Below, piece by piece: positions 32,763 through 43,300 of a DNA stretch of 64,000 bases. The stretch is from Athripsodes cinereus (taxonomy: Eukaryota > Arthropoda > Insecta > Trichoptera > Leptoceridae). The stretch is from the NCBI GenBank assembly GCA_947579605.1, contig OX388310.1, forward strand, positions 3,410,001 through 3,474,000. Direction: 5' to 3'. The notes below the pieces were generated by a model that had not been told where the DNA came from, did no database searches, and saw only the letters and a list, made by a program, of their open reading frames with translations. Numbering within the stretch: the stretch's first letter is position 1; each line of letters opens with the position of its first letter. Position numbers and translations under genes: made by a program.

Positions 32763-34719
32763 AAAACGATAAAAGAGTATTAACTATATTTCTGGATTTG
32801 CGGAAAGCTTTTGACACTGTTGACCATAAAATTTTAATAAGTCGTTTATGTGATTATGGAATAAAGGGCAAATGCTTATCATTACTCTCAAGTTATCTAG
32901 AAACGCGGTACCAAAGAACAAGGATTGGGAATATTCTTAGTGATCCTCTTCTTATTGCTCACGGAGTCCCGCAAGGAACAGTACTTGGACCGATCCTGTT
33001 CTTGACATATATAAACGATCTCTGTAATTTAAAAATACCTGGAAAGATATTGTCATACGCGGATGATACATCTATCATAGTGAGTGGAAATAATTGGGAC
33101 GTAGTATATGCGGAGGCTAGCGTTTGTGTTAAGACTATCAGAATGTGGTTAAATAAAAATAAGTTATCGCTTAACATTGATAAAACTTTATATGTTCCAT
33201 TTTATTTAAACCAAAGAACGGCACCTAATAGTAACTTGTCAATAAAGATTCATAACGAAGATTGTTTGCTTGATTGTGACACTTGTACGGCTGTCAGAAA
33301 AGTTGATAATGCAAAATACTTGGACGTATACATTGATTGTAACCTGAGATGGGTAAAACATGTAGATCACCTATGTAAAAAATTAAGAAGTTTGTCATAT
33401 ATATTTAAAAGACTATCAAAAATTGCAAAGTGTGATGTGTTGAAAATGGTTTATTTTAGTCTGGTACAGTCTAGCTTAGCCTACGGTATAGTCGCTTGGG
33501 GTGGTGTATTAGATACGCACATAGCGTCTTTAGAAATTGTACAGAAAATGATTATTAAAATAATGTTTTGTAAACCTATAAGATACCCCACAAAGCAATT
33601 ATTTTTGGAAACTGGTCTGTTTGATATCAGAGAACTTTTTGTTTTGCAATGTTTGAAGTTTATTCATAAGAGGCCACATTATTTCGACCTTAACCTAATA
33701 AATAGAACTAGTAGTAGATTGCAGAATGTATTTATTGTTCCGGAATGTAAAAAGAGATTCACTCAGCGACACTCTCTTTATGTCGCTCCTAGAACATTCA
33801 ATCTTCTTCCTAATGAGTACAAGTTGATGCGAAATTATGTGATTTTTTCTAGTAAAATACGGCAATGGATAAAGTCTCAAGAGCGAGACGCGTTATTGCT
33901 GTAAAGTACTTACACCAGGAAAGACGTCACGGGAGATAAACAATTTTTTAACCTTTATAACATCTATAATATTTACTTGTTTTGGCAATGTCGGGTTTAG
34001 GAGTGTGGATAAATTTGTTCTAAAGAGGAAGATACACTCTTACTTCTTTGATTCTTTTGTTTTTGTATATAAGTATATGTAGGATTGAATAAAACAACTA
34101 ACTCACAGTTTAATAGTTTTGATGAGTAGGCATTTCATGAATAAGTCATATTTCAATGTGATACTGTAACATTAATTATAAATGATTTGCTGGATTGACA
34201 AAGTACTAATGTTTTAGTTGTAACATTGTTATTTTTTGCCATGAGGGTGGATAGTGAATTTCTTGTTTATTGTTCACTAAGCCTACTGAGTGGGCCTGCG
34301 AACATAGCGATGTATAGGTACATGTGTATCTGTGTGTATATAATATGTAGAGTATACTACAAAGTACACAGTACACTGCAATTATTTAGTCTTTTAAAGG
34401 ACACATACATGTTTATAGTTACGTACAGGTAGGAATATAAAACTTGATATTAGTAGGTATTCCCACATACAGGCTCTGCCTGGTGGGATCTCATGGTAGA
34501 TGATGTATGGTTCTATTGTATGTATACATGTATGTATTAGAATATTAAGTTGTAATCTCATTTTCTGATATGATTGTATGTATGTATGTATATTTAGTGT
34601 AATAGTAACATTTGTTTGTAATTTAATTTTGATAAGTATAATAATGAAATGTATACATATGTTTGTATTTATAATTGTACCAAGAGATAAATAAAGAAAT
34701 AAAAAAAATAAAAATAAAA
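32763..34719 (+). mobile_element. 5'-truncated LINE nested in RTE-2
   Basis: Flanked by the 7-bp duplication AATCCTT (32756-32762 and 34720-34726); both flanks belong to one RTE-2 copy, so the boundaries are well fixed. Contains an open reverse transcriptase, a 3' UTR of about 0.8 kb and an A-rich AATAAA-type tail at 34688-34719. The endonuclease part is missing, as expected of incomplete target-primed reverse transcription. Confidence 0.88.
32765..33904 (+). pseudogene. LINE reverse transcriptase, N-terminally truncated, 379 codons open
   Basis: Non-LTR reverse transcriptase that copies element RNA at nicked chromosomal DNA. The frame is open from 32765 (just after a TAA) to TAA at 33902-33904 with no internal stop. 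Motif A: FLDLRKAFDTVDH; motif B: HGVPQGTVLGPILF; motif C: LSYADDTSIIV, with both catalytic Asp. The thumb and C-terminus follow (VYFSLVQSSLAYGIVAWGG). The motif wording fits the CR1/L2/jockey group; I cannot place the clade more closely. Fingers and the apurinic endonuclease are absent, and no Met start lies upstream, so it cannot work alone. The lack of stops shows recent insertion. Confidence 0.85.
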
Positions 34720-34790
34720 AATCCTTTCTGTCTGCTGCACGAGGGAAACGGAGTGATGGTATGTTTGTGTATGTATGATGTAAACCTGAC
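34720..34790 (+). pseudogene. RTE-2 LINE 3' piece, right half
   Basis: TTTCTGTCTGCTGCACGAGG then GTGATGGTATGTTTGTGTAT, the same end as 14994-15035. Completes the split copy begun at 32646. Confidence 0.75.
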
Positions 34791-34799
34791 ATAATGTGT

Positions 34800-35120
34800 C
34801 ATGACTATGAACATTCTCAAATATTTAATACATAAATTTGGATTAACTACAATTAATACATTGTTATACCTTTGGGATAATCTCGTATCTTCACTTACAC
34901 CTTGTTTTAATCAAAACAAGACATCATCCACGCTCATGACGTATGGAAAACATCTGATTATACTGTTTACTAGTTTCAAATCCGGCCTCAGTCAGGGAAA
35001 AATAAATATCAAATTGTACCAACTAATCATCTAGCAAAATGATTAAATGAATAACAAAGTTTGTTTTGCAAATAGATTTCGACGCAATTTGTGTTTCATT
35101 AAGACAGACATTATTATGTG
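34800..35120. other. No gene seen
   Basis: AT-rich; no feature supported. Confidence 0.5.
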
Positions 35121-35124
35121 TATG

Positions 35125-35412
35125 TTGCCCTCAAATAGTTGAATTAGCCAAATAACTAACTGAATGTCTAGGCGATAATTTAACGCCAGCATAAACTGAA
35201 TGGGTAACAGAGGTTAAGCCAGATTGTTCAACGCAAATTTAGCGCTACAGTGCCAAATAAAGAAACTAAATTTCAACAATCAGGCTAGCTTCGATCAGGC
35301 AGAATGTTGAGGGCTTGGTGCAACATTGTGACTCAACAAAACAGCTAGCCATTCAATTAAATGTCGGTATTCAACTAATTGTCTAGCAATTATAAGGTTA
35401 ACTTGTTAATCT
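35125..35412. mobile_element. Possible MITE with imperfect inverted ends
   Basis: ATAGTTGAATTAGCCAAATA...TGAATGTCTAGGCG at the left resembles, in reverse complement, GCCATTCAATTAAATGTCGG...ATTCAACTAATTGTCTAGC at the right. No target duplication was identified. Confidence 0.4.
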
Positions 35413-35419
35413 GGCAGCG

Positions 35420-36150
35420 ACATATATACCAACAGACTTAAATCTTTATGTGAAGACGAATAGTTACCTATAAGTGCTACGTACAAAACACGTAATGCAT
35501 AATTGATTTCGGTACTCCATTTTATTAATCCTATATCTAAGCGTTATGTATAAAGAAGAATTTTAATCCATTTAATCCGCGGATAAGCAACTAATAACAA
35601 TACTTGATAGTATGATATATTATATACCAATACAATATAATATTGTATAATGAATGATACTGCGATTGTCGCAGTTTCTTGAAAATGTTTGTTAAGCTAC
35701 CGACTACTTATCAATAGATATAAGATCGACTTCAACTGATAAGAAAATAAATTAATTGATCGATATTAATCTTCTTATTATTTCAAAAAGTCGAGTCTGT
35801 CTGTGTATTCAATAACAACTTTTCTACATCAATAATATTATGTTTAAAGTATAAAAGAATATACAAAAACAAAGTTTAAGGAGGTCGTGCACTTACTTAC
35901 AGTGATCAATAAATTAAACATTGTGACGCCTTTCTCACTTCTTTTGACTGAATACAACGTTATTGCACTATGCAAAAATGAAACCTCAATTAATATTATC
36001 AAATTGAGTTTGTCCTATCCAGTAAAACAACAAAAATAATGATAATATGTCAATTTATACAGCGTCGTATTTCGATAACATCACTTCAAGCGCGCTTTAC
36101 AACATCTAGGATCAACATCCTTTGCTATGTATCGTGTTGCCCGGTTATCG
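35420..36150. other. No gene seen
   Basis: AT-rich. CGCCTTTCTCACTTCTTTTG at about 35928 is the inverse of 9652-9671, so both are pieces of one unnamed repeat. Confidence 0.5.
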
Positions 36151-36159
36151 TAATCTCCG

Positions 36160-36315
36160 TGGAGTTTGGACATTTATACTTTAAAATCCTGAAGATGGCG
36201 ACACCACGCTTGTCGAAAGCTCGAGACAACAGCAACAAATACACAGAGAGCCCGATAACTGGACAACGTGTTATAGACTATGAAACCCTGAAATATCGCC
36301 CTGTGCGATAGCATG
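36160..36315 (+). mobile_element. Penelope-like terminal fragment with hammerhead-like motif
   Basis: AATCCTGAAGATGGCGACAC...TTGTCGAAAGCTCGAGACAA contains CTGAAGA (36189-36195), a short stem GACA/TGTC (36200-36214) and GAAA (36215-36218). The spacing to the stem is 4 nt rather than 0-1, so it is a weaker match than the others. An open frame running through (to 36311) has no domain. Confidence 0.35.
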
Positions 36316-36359
36316 ATAATCAATCCTCAGTATTGTGCGTTTCTCTGTAGACTGAAGAA

Positions 36360-37090
36360 GACATTATCCGCTTTACTTGGCCAGTTTTTCATATCGCAAT
36401 TCTCTTTTACATTTCTGAACCAGCTTGACTTCTGACACAAACATTTTTTCTATACTGTTCTCCTCGTGAGAACAATTAAAGTTTGATTTGTGTGGATCAA
36501 TGGGAGTTCTGAAATATCTGGCTGTGATTGGGTCTTTCTTCAACGTTCTCTCTCCTGCATGCTGTATGAGCAAATAATTGAAAGATTCTTTGTGATGAAC
36601 CGAATAAAATTAAACATCTTTAATTATAAGATTTGCACCTGCTTCTTACCAGTTCGGAGGTAGGATTATCTATAGAGCGCTACTTTTAATAACATCATCG
36701 ATAAAAGATTATTTCATGTACTTATTATTGTCATATTAGCGTCATGTTATGAATACAAAGAAAATGATTAATGTGTCTGAATACTCTGAATGAATACTAG
36801 GAAATGATGCCACAACATATTGTTAGTAAAGAAGTGTCAATGTTTTCGTTTGTTACCAGACCAATGATAATAATTATTTTTGCTTGAGTAATAATAGTAG
36901 GTATTATAATAGTGTTGCATGTAATTTATTTATTTTCATTGGTAACAATACTGCATTTCATTGCTATTCTGTTATCATTTCATTATCAATTTGAAGTGGA
37001 TATTGCTATCAATACTGCATATTTTTATTGCTCTGCAATTTGATATCAACGTTCGCCCTTAACATTCGCCTTGAGGGCAAAACAAGCAGC
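36360..37090. other. No gene seen
   Basis: AT-rich; a 66-aa minus-strand frame (36373-36573) is not recognised and lacks support. Confidence 0.5.
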
Positions 37091-37092
37091 AA

Positions 37093-37355
37093 ATGACTAC
37101 TACTATACTACTATACCATCACGGCATATCCCACAAGTGGGGCAGCCAGCAGATCAGCTGCATGTAAGAAACATGCAAACTGTCCTCTTCGTGCCAATAC
37201 AAAATCAAGACATTCAGGATGGGTGGCAAACCTCATCGCTGAATTTAAGATGTATAATGTCTTAATTTTTTCGAACACGTGCCTTTTACAGGACACTCGA
37301 AAACTTACGCAGAAGAGTGGGAGACCAATTCTTTACCGGGTGCTCCACGGGATAG
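37093..37355 (-). repeat. SINE-C, full-length copy
   Basis: From the tail end (ACTACTATACTACTATACCA, reversed) through CACGGCATATCCCACAAGTG, GTCCTCTTCGTGCCAATAC, GACATTCAGGATGGGTGGCA and CTTTTACAGGACACTCGAAA to ACCGGGTGCTCCACGGGAT. Mirrors the 18333 copy over its whole length. Confidence 0.88.
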
Positions 37356-37389
37356 CAAATGAACTTACCTTTTTTTCAAAAAAAATTAT

Positions 37390-37700
37390 AAATTTCTATC
37401 CATCACGGCATCTCTTACAAATGTGTTTGCCAACGGATCAATCGTTCGTCATCGCTGAACTGAAAATATCAAATGTCTTAAGTGTTATGTTTGACTACCA
37501 TCTGCCTTTTACAGGACACCCGAAAACTTGAAGGAAATAGGGGATGCCTCTTCTTTAGCGAAGGCTCCACGGAATATCGATAAAATTTTATATCATTAAA
37601 CAGTTAACATTAACAATTCAGCGATGAGGCATGCCACCCATCATGAATGTTTTTTTTACTAGCACTATGATGAAAATCTGCATATTTATGACATTAACAT
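37390..37700. repeat. SINE-C fragments
   Basis: 37400-37575 is a minus-strand copy with its middle deleted (CATCACGGCATCTCTTACAA; CTGCCTTTTACAGGACACC; GGCTCCACGGAATAT). 37615-37690 is a plus-strand piece (CAGCGATGAGGCATGCCACC). Confidence 0.6.
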
Positions 37701-37739
37701 TAACCATCTACCTACCTCCATTTATGAAGTGGTTGCAGC

Positions 37740-37815
37740 CTCATGGAATAGTTGTGGACTAACAATCGAGAGACCCAAACTTACTCCACCTTCACGACAC
37801 AAGCATATTGCTTAC
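37740..37815 (+). repeat. SINE-B, decayed copy
   Basis: CCTTCACGACACAAGC.TATTGCTTACTGTAAAA matches the SINE-B body; the B box is degenerate. Confidence 0.5.
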
Positions 37816-37819
37816 TGTA

Positions 37820-38485
37820 AAAATGAAGTTTTTAAGATTATTCCAAATCCAGATTCATCATTCTTTTGCGTTTTAAATGGTCTATTATGTGCGTAGCGCA
37901 TAAACCGAATATCGAGTTCCTTACTTCCCCCAATCACTCTATTTCGTTGGTATTTAGTTTCATCTACATCTCTACTTAACTCTGCCTGACACTTCTTTCT
38001 TCCGTCTACCAAAGCATGCTATTTGGGGACACAAGAAAGAAGAAGCCTCTTCCATCATAACGATTCTGCGCCAATCTAGTCTCCTTCTTCCAAGACACTA
38101 TAGTTTGCATAAATCTTCATAAATATACTCACATAAATAATATAGAATATTCGTCTAGGACTAATTGATGTGAAATTATTTTGGTCGCAAAATTCTTTGG
38201 TCGTAACACCATTTTTTTCTTTTTAATTTACTTACATATTACATAATATAACTTGTTTGAGACAATGAATTCATTCTCAGGGGAATAGTAATTGGAGTGT
38301 AACCTATGTAAGTAACAAATCATGCATCAGCATACCGCTCGAATGGAGTGTTAAAAGACTTTGCTGGATGTTTGCCAAGATCGCTGTTCCCTGTTCACCT
38401 GCAGTGTGACATTTAAGGGTTAATGTTTATTAACACTTCACAGTAGGTTTTTCCAGAATAATTATTGTCAAAAGTAAGTTTTTAA
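37820..38485. other. No gene; half of a short dispersed repeat
   Basis: 38171-38212 (TGAAATTATTTTGGTCGC, then AAATTCTTTGGTCG and ACACCA) recurs at 40354-40402. The rest is unassigned. Confidence 0.5.
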
Positions 38486-38491
38486 AATTTA

Positions 38492-38704
38492 TCTAATTGT
38501 TCGGAGATGGCGGATCATTGCATTAGTCATAATCACAATTTTGATGTGAAAAGTGTAAGGGTCCTACATTCAGAAAACCGGTATAGAAAATTAATTGCTT
38601 TGGAAACATTGGAAATACATAGAAATATTAAAGATATAGTAAATATTCAAATACCCCATTCATCACCATTGTTGAAACCAATTGTTCATCCACCATTGTC
38701 TTAA
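38492..38704 (+). pseudogene. Penelope-like element, GIY-YIG domain C-terminal fragment
   Basis: A 70-codon frame reads SNCSEMADHCISHNHNFDVK, then VRVLHSENRYRKLIALETLE, IHRNIKDIVNIQ and LLKPIV before TAA. The order 'S..AeH....H.fd....kvl..e..y.kRl..E...I......n....L...wkP' is the C-terminal half of the GIY-YIG endonuclease of Penelope-like retroelements, which cuts target DNA. The reverse transcriptase and the GIY-YIG catalytic half are not present. A hammerhead-like motif lies 108 nt downstream, as expected of a Penelope 3' region. Confidence 0.65.
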
Positions 38705-38811
38705 CTACTCTTACTTCCTTACCCCTTCTTTTCTGTTTTTAGGTACCTACATATAAAAAATGTTGTTGTTGCATGTGACTTTGAGAAAAAAAATTCTTGT
38801 AATTAGTTCTC

Positions 38812-38850
38812 TTGAAAATGTCAAGCTAACTTGACGAAAGCGCTTAAGTA
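38812..38850 (+). ncRNA. Hammerhead-like motif next to the Penelope fragment
   Basis: TTGAAAA (38812-38818), T, perfect 6-bp stem GTCAAG-CTAA-CTTGAC (38820-38835), GAAA (38836-38839), then GCGCTTAAGT. Relative to CUGAAGA it has C-to-T and G-to-A changes, so activity is doubtful. Confidence 0.4.
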
Positions 38851-38949
38851 ATAATAAATTAATAGTGAAAAGTAAAACAGTGTTTTATTAATATCAAATA
38901 TGTTCAAAAGTAAACTTAGTTTTAATATTTATTTATCATAAAACGTACC

Positions 38950-39318
38950 AGAAGGCAGCCACCAACGTGGAAGACGAACAAAGTGATGGCGATACAGTAT
39001 TATGCACCTTAAACAGATCCTTGGGTCTTCTATAAGAAGAAGAAGAATAAACGTGATATATTGCATTCATCTCCTTATCATAACTTTAATGTTCTTCTCG
39101 GGAACAGAGTATAATCATAAAACTCCTTCATTTCAGCGATATGTACCGATTAAGCCCTATGACATCCTTAATCAATGTTGTAAATAAAATAATTATCAAA
39201 ATCATTAGACTGTTAAGTTTTTGTGTGACCATGACTGATCATATTATTATGGAGACTAAATATCTGGTTGTATAATGCTGACAAGTGTGGATGGCAATTC
39301 TGCCGCCGCGTAAAAAAA
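38950..39318. other. No gene seen
   Basis: AT-rich; no feature supported. Confidence 0.5.
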
Positions 39319-39330
39319 GGAAATCAAATA

Positions 39331-39472
39331 TTGATTGAGTCGACGTTGATTTTGTGAAACTCCATTATATTGATATAATGAAAACAAAATTGTTTTTAGG
39401 TTTTACTATGATAGTAAAACCTAATCACAATCATAGTAAAACCTAAAAACAATTTTGTTTTCATTATATCAA
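39331..39472 (+). mobile_element. Fold-back element P2, short copy, 12-bp target duplication
   Basis: Flanked by GGAAATCAAATA at 39319-39330 and 39473-39484. It starts TTGATTGAGTCG and ends CATTATATCAA, exactly as at 31719-31954. The centre is shortened so that arms AAAACAAAATTGTTTTTAGG... pair around ATAGTAAAACCTAATCACAA, and the hammerhead-like motif is lost. Confidence 0.85.
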
Positions 39473-39489
39473 GGAAATCAAATAGTTTG

Positions 39490-40790
39490 GATATGCTACC
39501 AAAGCAGAAAATAGAAAACATAGCTATATTATTTTAATAATTATTCTAAAATCCACGTGACTTGATTACTTTATCGAGTTTATTGCGTCCTGATTATTGT
39601 TTGTGAAATGCATTTTATTGTGAAATCAAGGCATAATTCACTCGATTGCGGGTGCATTGCCGTAAAATGAAATAAGAAGAAGATGAGATGCTAGTTGAGC
39701 ATAAGATGACATCGTATTTAGAGTAATGATATACTGCATTTTGTTCTCTGTCTACTCCAATAAAATGTAAAATTAAATAGAGTCCATATCTACATAAGCT
39801 TTAACTTAAATCTGCCGCTTTAATCTTGGCTACTCAATTATAGAGAAATTCTATGAAGAACCAAAAAAGTAGAAGGGATATTTGAACATTTCGGAGTTTT
39901 ACACAATCTGCTGCATTTTATAAATTAAAATAATGTTTCGTTGTTATTTTTTAGTTACATACATTTGCGTCTAAAGAACCAGTCTCAGGAATATATATAG
40001 AAGCCGCTTTAAGAGTCTTTCTTCGATAACTCCCTACGGCAACATGCAGAAGTGGGTCAACAAGTTTCACAGTTCAATTGTCAATGAGTACAGAGCACAG
40101 CTATATTCTATAAAGTTCTCGAGACCTTTTCATGAGTTCCATTTCCATTATTGGTAAAATTAATGTTCTCACATCAAATGACTGCCAAATGAATGTTCAT
40201 TATTGTAAAATATATTTTCAATTCATAGGTATATTCCTGAACAAATGACTATCTAGACGAGTGTGCCCTATGCGCATTCGTGATATTGTTGTAACAAATT
40301 CCCTTGTCAATCCTTTGCCATGATACCAAGGTTTGGACGGAATATGTTCTTATATAGTGAAATTATTTTGGTCGCCAAATTCTTTGGTCGCATCACCAAT
40401 GTTTTATCTCTTAATTTCTAGTCTTTACAATGTATGTAAGTTGATGCAGGAAATATAATGTGTAAAAAGTATCGAAAACAAATGCATTCTCAACCATACT
40501 CAACAATGTTTTGAAGCAGGGATTGGTGGGATCTATGAACAAACAATGACTATGATGCACTTTAACCAGCCTTAGCCGATTTGTAAGCATCGGGACACCT
40601 TTCCTGTTTCCAACTAAAAGGATTTTGCACAATCTGTTTGTTATAACTACAGATAAAGTATCTCTTGAGTAACATTCTTAAAATAGCTAAATAAATTATA
40701 TACGTTGAAAAAGAAATAATACCTATATGGCAATCTTGCAGTGCCGCGTGCGTCGGTCTCATTTGCACACATTTCTCGGGCCACATCTCT
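39490..40790. other. No gene; one dispersed repeat
   Basis: 40354-40402 matches 38171-38212 (TGAAATTATTTTGGTCGC...TTCTTTGGTCGCATCACCA). Otherwise AT-rich and unassigned. Confidence 0.5.
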
Positions 40791-40799
40791 ATTGTGGTG

Positions 40800-41335
40800 T
40801 TCTCACTTTGGCGAATATCGCTAGGGCAGCAAAATATCGCCAGCTATTTGAACCGTGTGAACAAAATGACAGCTAGTCTGAAACGATAAAAACCAGTAGA
40901 AACGATATCGTCTCGAGTTGACCACCTTCCAACTTTCTCGGGCGATCGAACGATTTGCACATGCGCAGATATGCGCGGCGTTTGTGTCTATGGTAAAAGC
41001 TTTATAACCTATAAATTTTATAATGTTTCCCGCTTCGTGACAGCTGTTATCTTTTTTGTTGGTTTGTGGCGTTTGTTTCCTTAATTAAAAGGCGCCTTAT
41101 AACCTCTACTATAACATTTTCGACTAAAAATAAACACTTCGCGATCTCCATATCGACGCCATTTTGAAAACAGTGTCAAAATCAAAGCGCATCTGACAGA
41201 TCGTTTCTATATCGGTGGACTTGTGTGAACAGGTGTGACGATCAATGGGCGTACGGCGAATTTTGTTTTTTCGCCTGGCGTTATATTTTGAAATTCGGCT
41301 GGCGATATTCGCCAAATGTGAACACCCCATAAGAT
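40800..41335. mobile_element. MITE-E, full-length copy
   Basis: The ends GGTGTTCTCACTTTGGCGAA and TTCGCCAAATGTGAACACC are inverted repeats, followed inward by TATCGC on both sides. A partial copy lies at 12400-12690. No transposase. The target duplication could not be read. Confidence 0.75.
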
Positions 41336-41359
41336 ACCACACTACAGAAGATTCTGGGT

Positions 41360-41585
41360 CCAGCAGGGTTACTCTTGACAAAACTAAACACGATCTTAAT
41401 CCAGTCTTGATCTTGATCATACGACGCACGAAGGGACTATGGTCAAAAACAACGCGCCACCGCTAACGCGCGATCGGTTTGCATGTATTTTTGGCCAATA
41501 GTCACTTCGTGCGTCGTATGATCAAGATCAAGACTAGATTAAGATCGTGTTTAGTTTTGTCAAGAGTAGCCCTGCAGGTGAGAGT
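41360..41585. mobile_element. MITE-G, long inverted arms
   Basis: Arms of about 85 bp: CAGGGTTACTCTTGACAAAA...CTTGATCTTGATCATACGAC at the left, with the complement at the right (GTCGTATGATCAAGATCAAG...GTCAAGAGTAGCCCTG). The loop is GC-richer (AACGCGCCACCGCTAACGCG). A fragment is at 15655-15745. Confidence 0.75.
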
Positions 41586-41954
41586 ATTATAAAGAAAATT
41601 AGACCCTGGAACTAGATGAAATTTAAATCCTGCTGTGTAGCATTCCTATTTGAAGACTTAATTTTCTTTCATTCTTTTAGTTTTATTTTATTATTGTTAC
41701 ATTAACCCGAATTCTCCGGGAATAAGAAATACTTATCCAATAAATGTGATATTACGTATAAACTCTAAGTATATGATAAGGTTTGACACTGTGGTTTTAT
41801 TTTTTAATTTTGAAAATCCGTTCCTGAAATACGGGGTGTCCTCATATGAGGACACTAGGAGAATCCGTGTAGTTTTCATAATATTTTTTTCTATATTATT
41901 ATTCATATTGTCTTCCATGTTTTACTTATTTTTGTATTTCAATCTCGTTTAAGA

Positions 41955-42235
41955 CGTCTTAAGTTAGTAGAAATACTAGTTCTACTAGAAAACGGTGATG
42001 AATATGATCAGACTCCTTGAGATATATACATAGAATCTCCTGAAGTCAGCCAACTTACTGATGGAAATTCATACAAGGAAAATGGAGTGAATAACAATTG
42101 CCTGCCTGAAAACCAATTGTGAGCACCTTCGGAAAGACGGCAGCTTTTGAACCAAGGTGCTGGAGATATTTTTGATAACAATACAATATAAGAAGCCACA
42201 TCAAGGCCAAATTTAGAAAGATTGAGTCCACCTCA
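41955..42235 (+). pseudogene. piggyBac transposase N-terminal fragment
   Basis: Reads EILVLLENGDEYDQTP, stop, DIYIESPEVSQLTDGNSYKE, NNNCLPENQL, stop, and further pieces with two more stops. An acidic 'iYIEpPe...tDe.s' stretch is usual at the N-terminus of PGBD-like piggyBac transposases. The catalytic part is absent. Confidence 0.55.
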
Positions 42236-43014
42236 ATAGACTTCCAAGTCTTGAGGGAAAACTTTGTGTCCTGGTATCTTCCCCAATATAAATAACGAAC
42301 GTTTTGAAGGTTTAACTCGATTCAGTAAGCAAAAACGATGTAAATAAATTATTACAGAGTATGTAGAAGGGCAATTTTCTTTTGTCAGATGTATTTTGGT
42401 TCAATAAGTGAAGTACAGTGGAGGAACATTATCCATTTTTTTTCTCCATTTCTAAATCTCTTTGAAAGATTTTTCTTCAAGGATCAAAATCGATCAGATA
42501 ATTCGTATGGGTTTATTGTTTATCATCTGTTTTCTCAAATACTTACCAAAATACTCAACCATTGCTTCATCATGTGAAATAGATTGGCTATAAGTGCACA
42601 TCTTCATGCATTTTTCATTACATGTGAACAATAAGCGGTCTCAAGTTGTACAATTTGTCTTTTTTATCAAGCTCATTATTTGATAAAAAGCGAATAGATC
42701 TTTAAATATTTTCAAAACTATCTCTTCTCGTTGCTTCATATACTAAGTAATGCACAAACCTTCACCTTTACTCTAATACATAGCTTTCCCTGGAATTACA
42801 TTGTTTTCCGATACGATAAGAACAGCAAGAAATTATCAGCATTCATCCTTATTTAGATTTATGTCTTCCCATATATTGGATATACAATACTCTGAACTTG
42901 AAATCTCATCAAAAATAGCTCAAATAATTTAAATTCGGTAAAACATTCATAACGCTGGTTTTTTACTTTGGAGGAGATGCTATGATACAAAGTTTTCCCT
43001 CTAGATTTGATAAT

Positions 43015-43300
43015 CTATTGAAGTGGACTCAATCTTTCTAATTTTGGCCTTGATATGACTTCTTCTATTGTATTGTTATCAAAAATATATCCTGCGTCTT
43101 GGTTCAAAAGCTGCCGTTTCTCCGCAGGTGCTCACAATTGGTTTTCAGGCAGGCAATTGTTATTCACTCCATCTTCCTTATCTGAATTTTCATCAGTAAG
43201 TTGGCTGACTTCAGGAGGTTCTATGTATATATCTCAAGGAGTCTGATCATATTCATCACCGTTTTCTAGTAGAACTAGTATTTCTACTAACTAAAGACGT
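43015..43300 (-). pseudogene. piggyBac transposase N-terminal fragment, inverted copy
   Basis: Minus-strand counterpart of 41955-42235 with a similar reading (YIEPPEVSQLTDENSD-like) and its own substitutions. The two copies therefore diverged after duplication. Confidence 0.5.
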
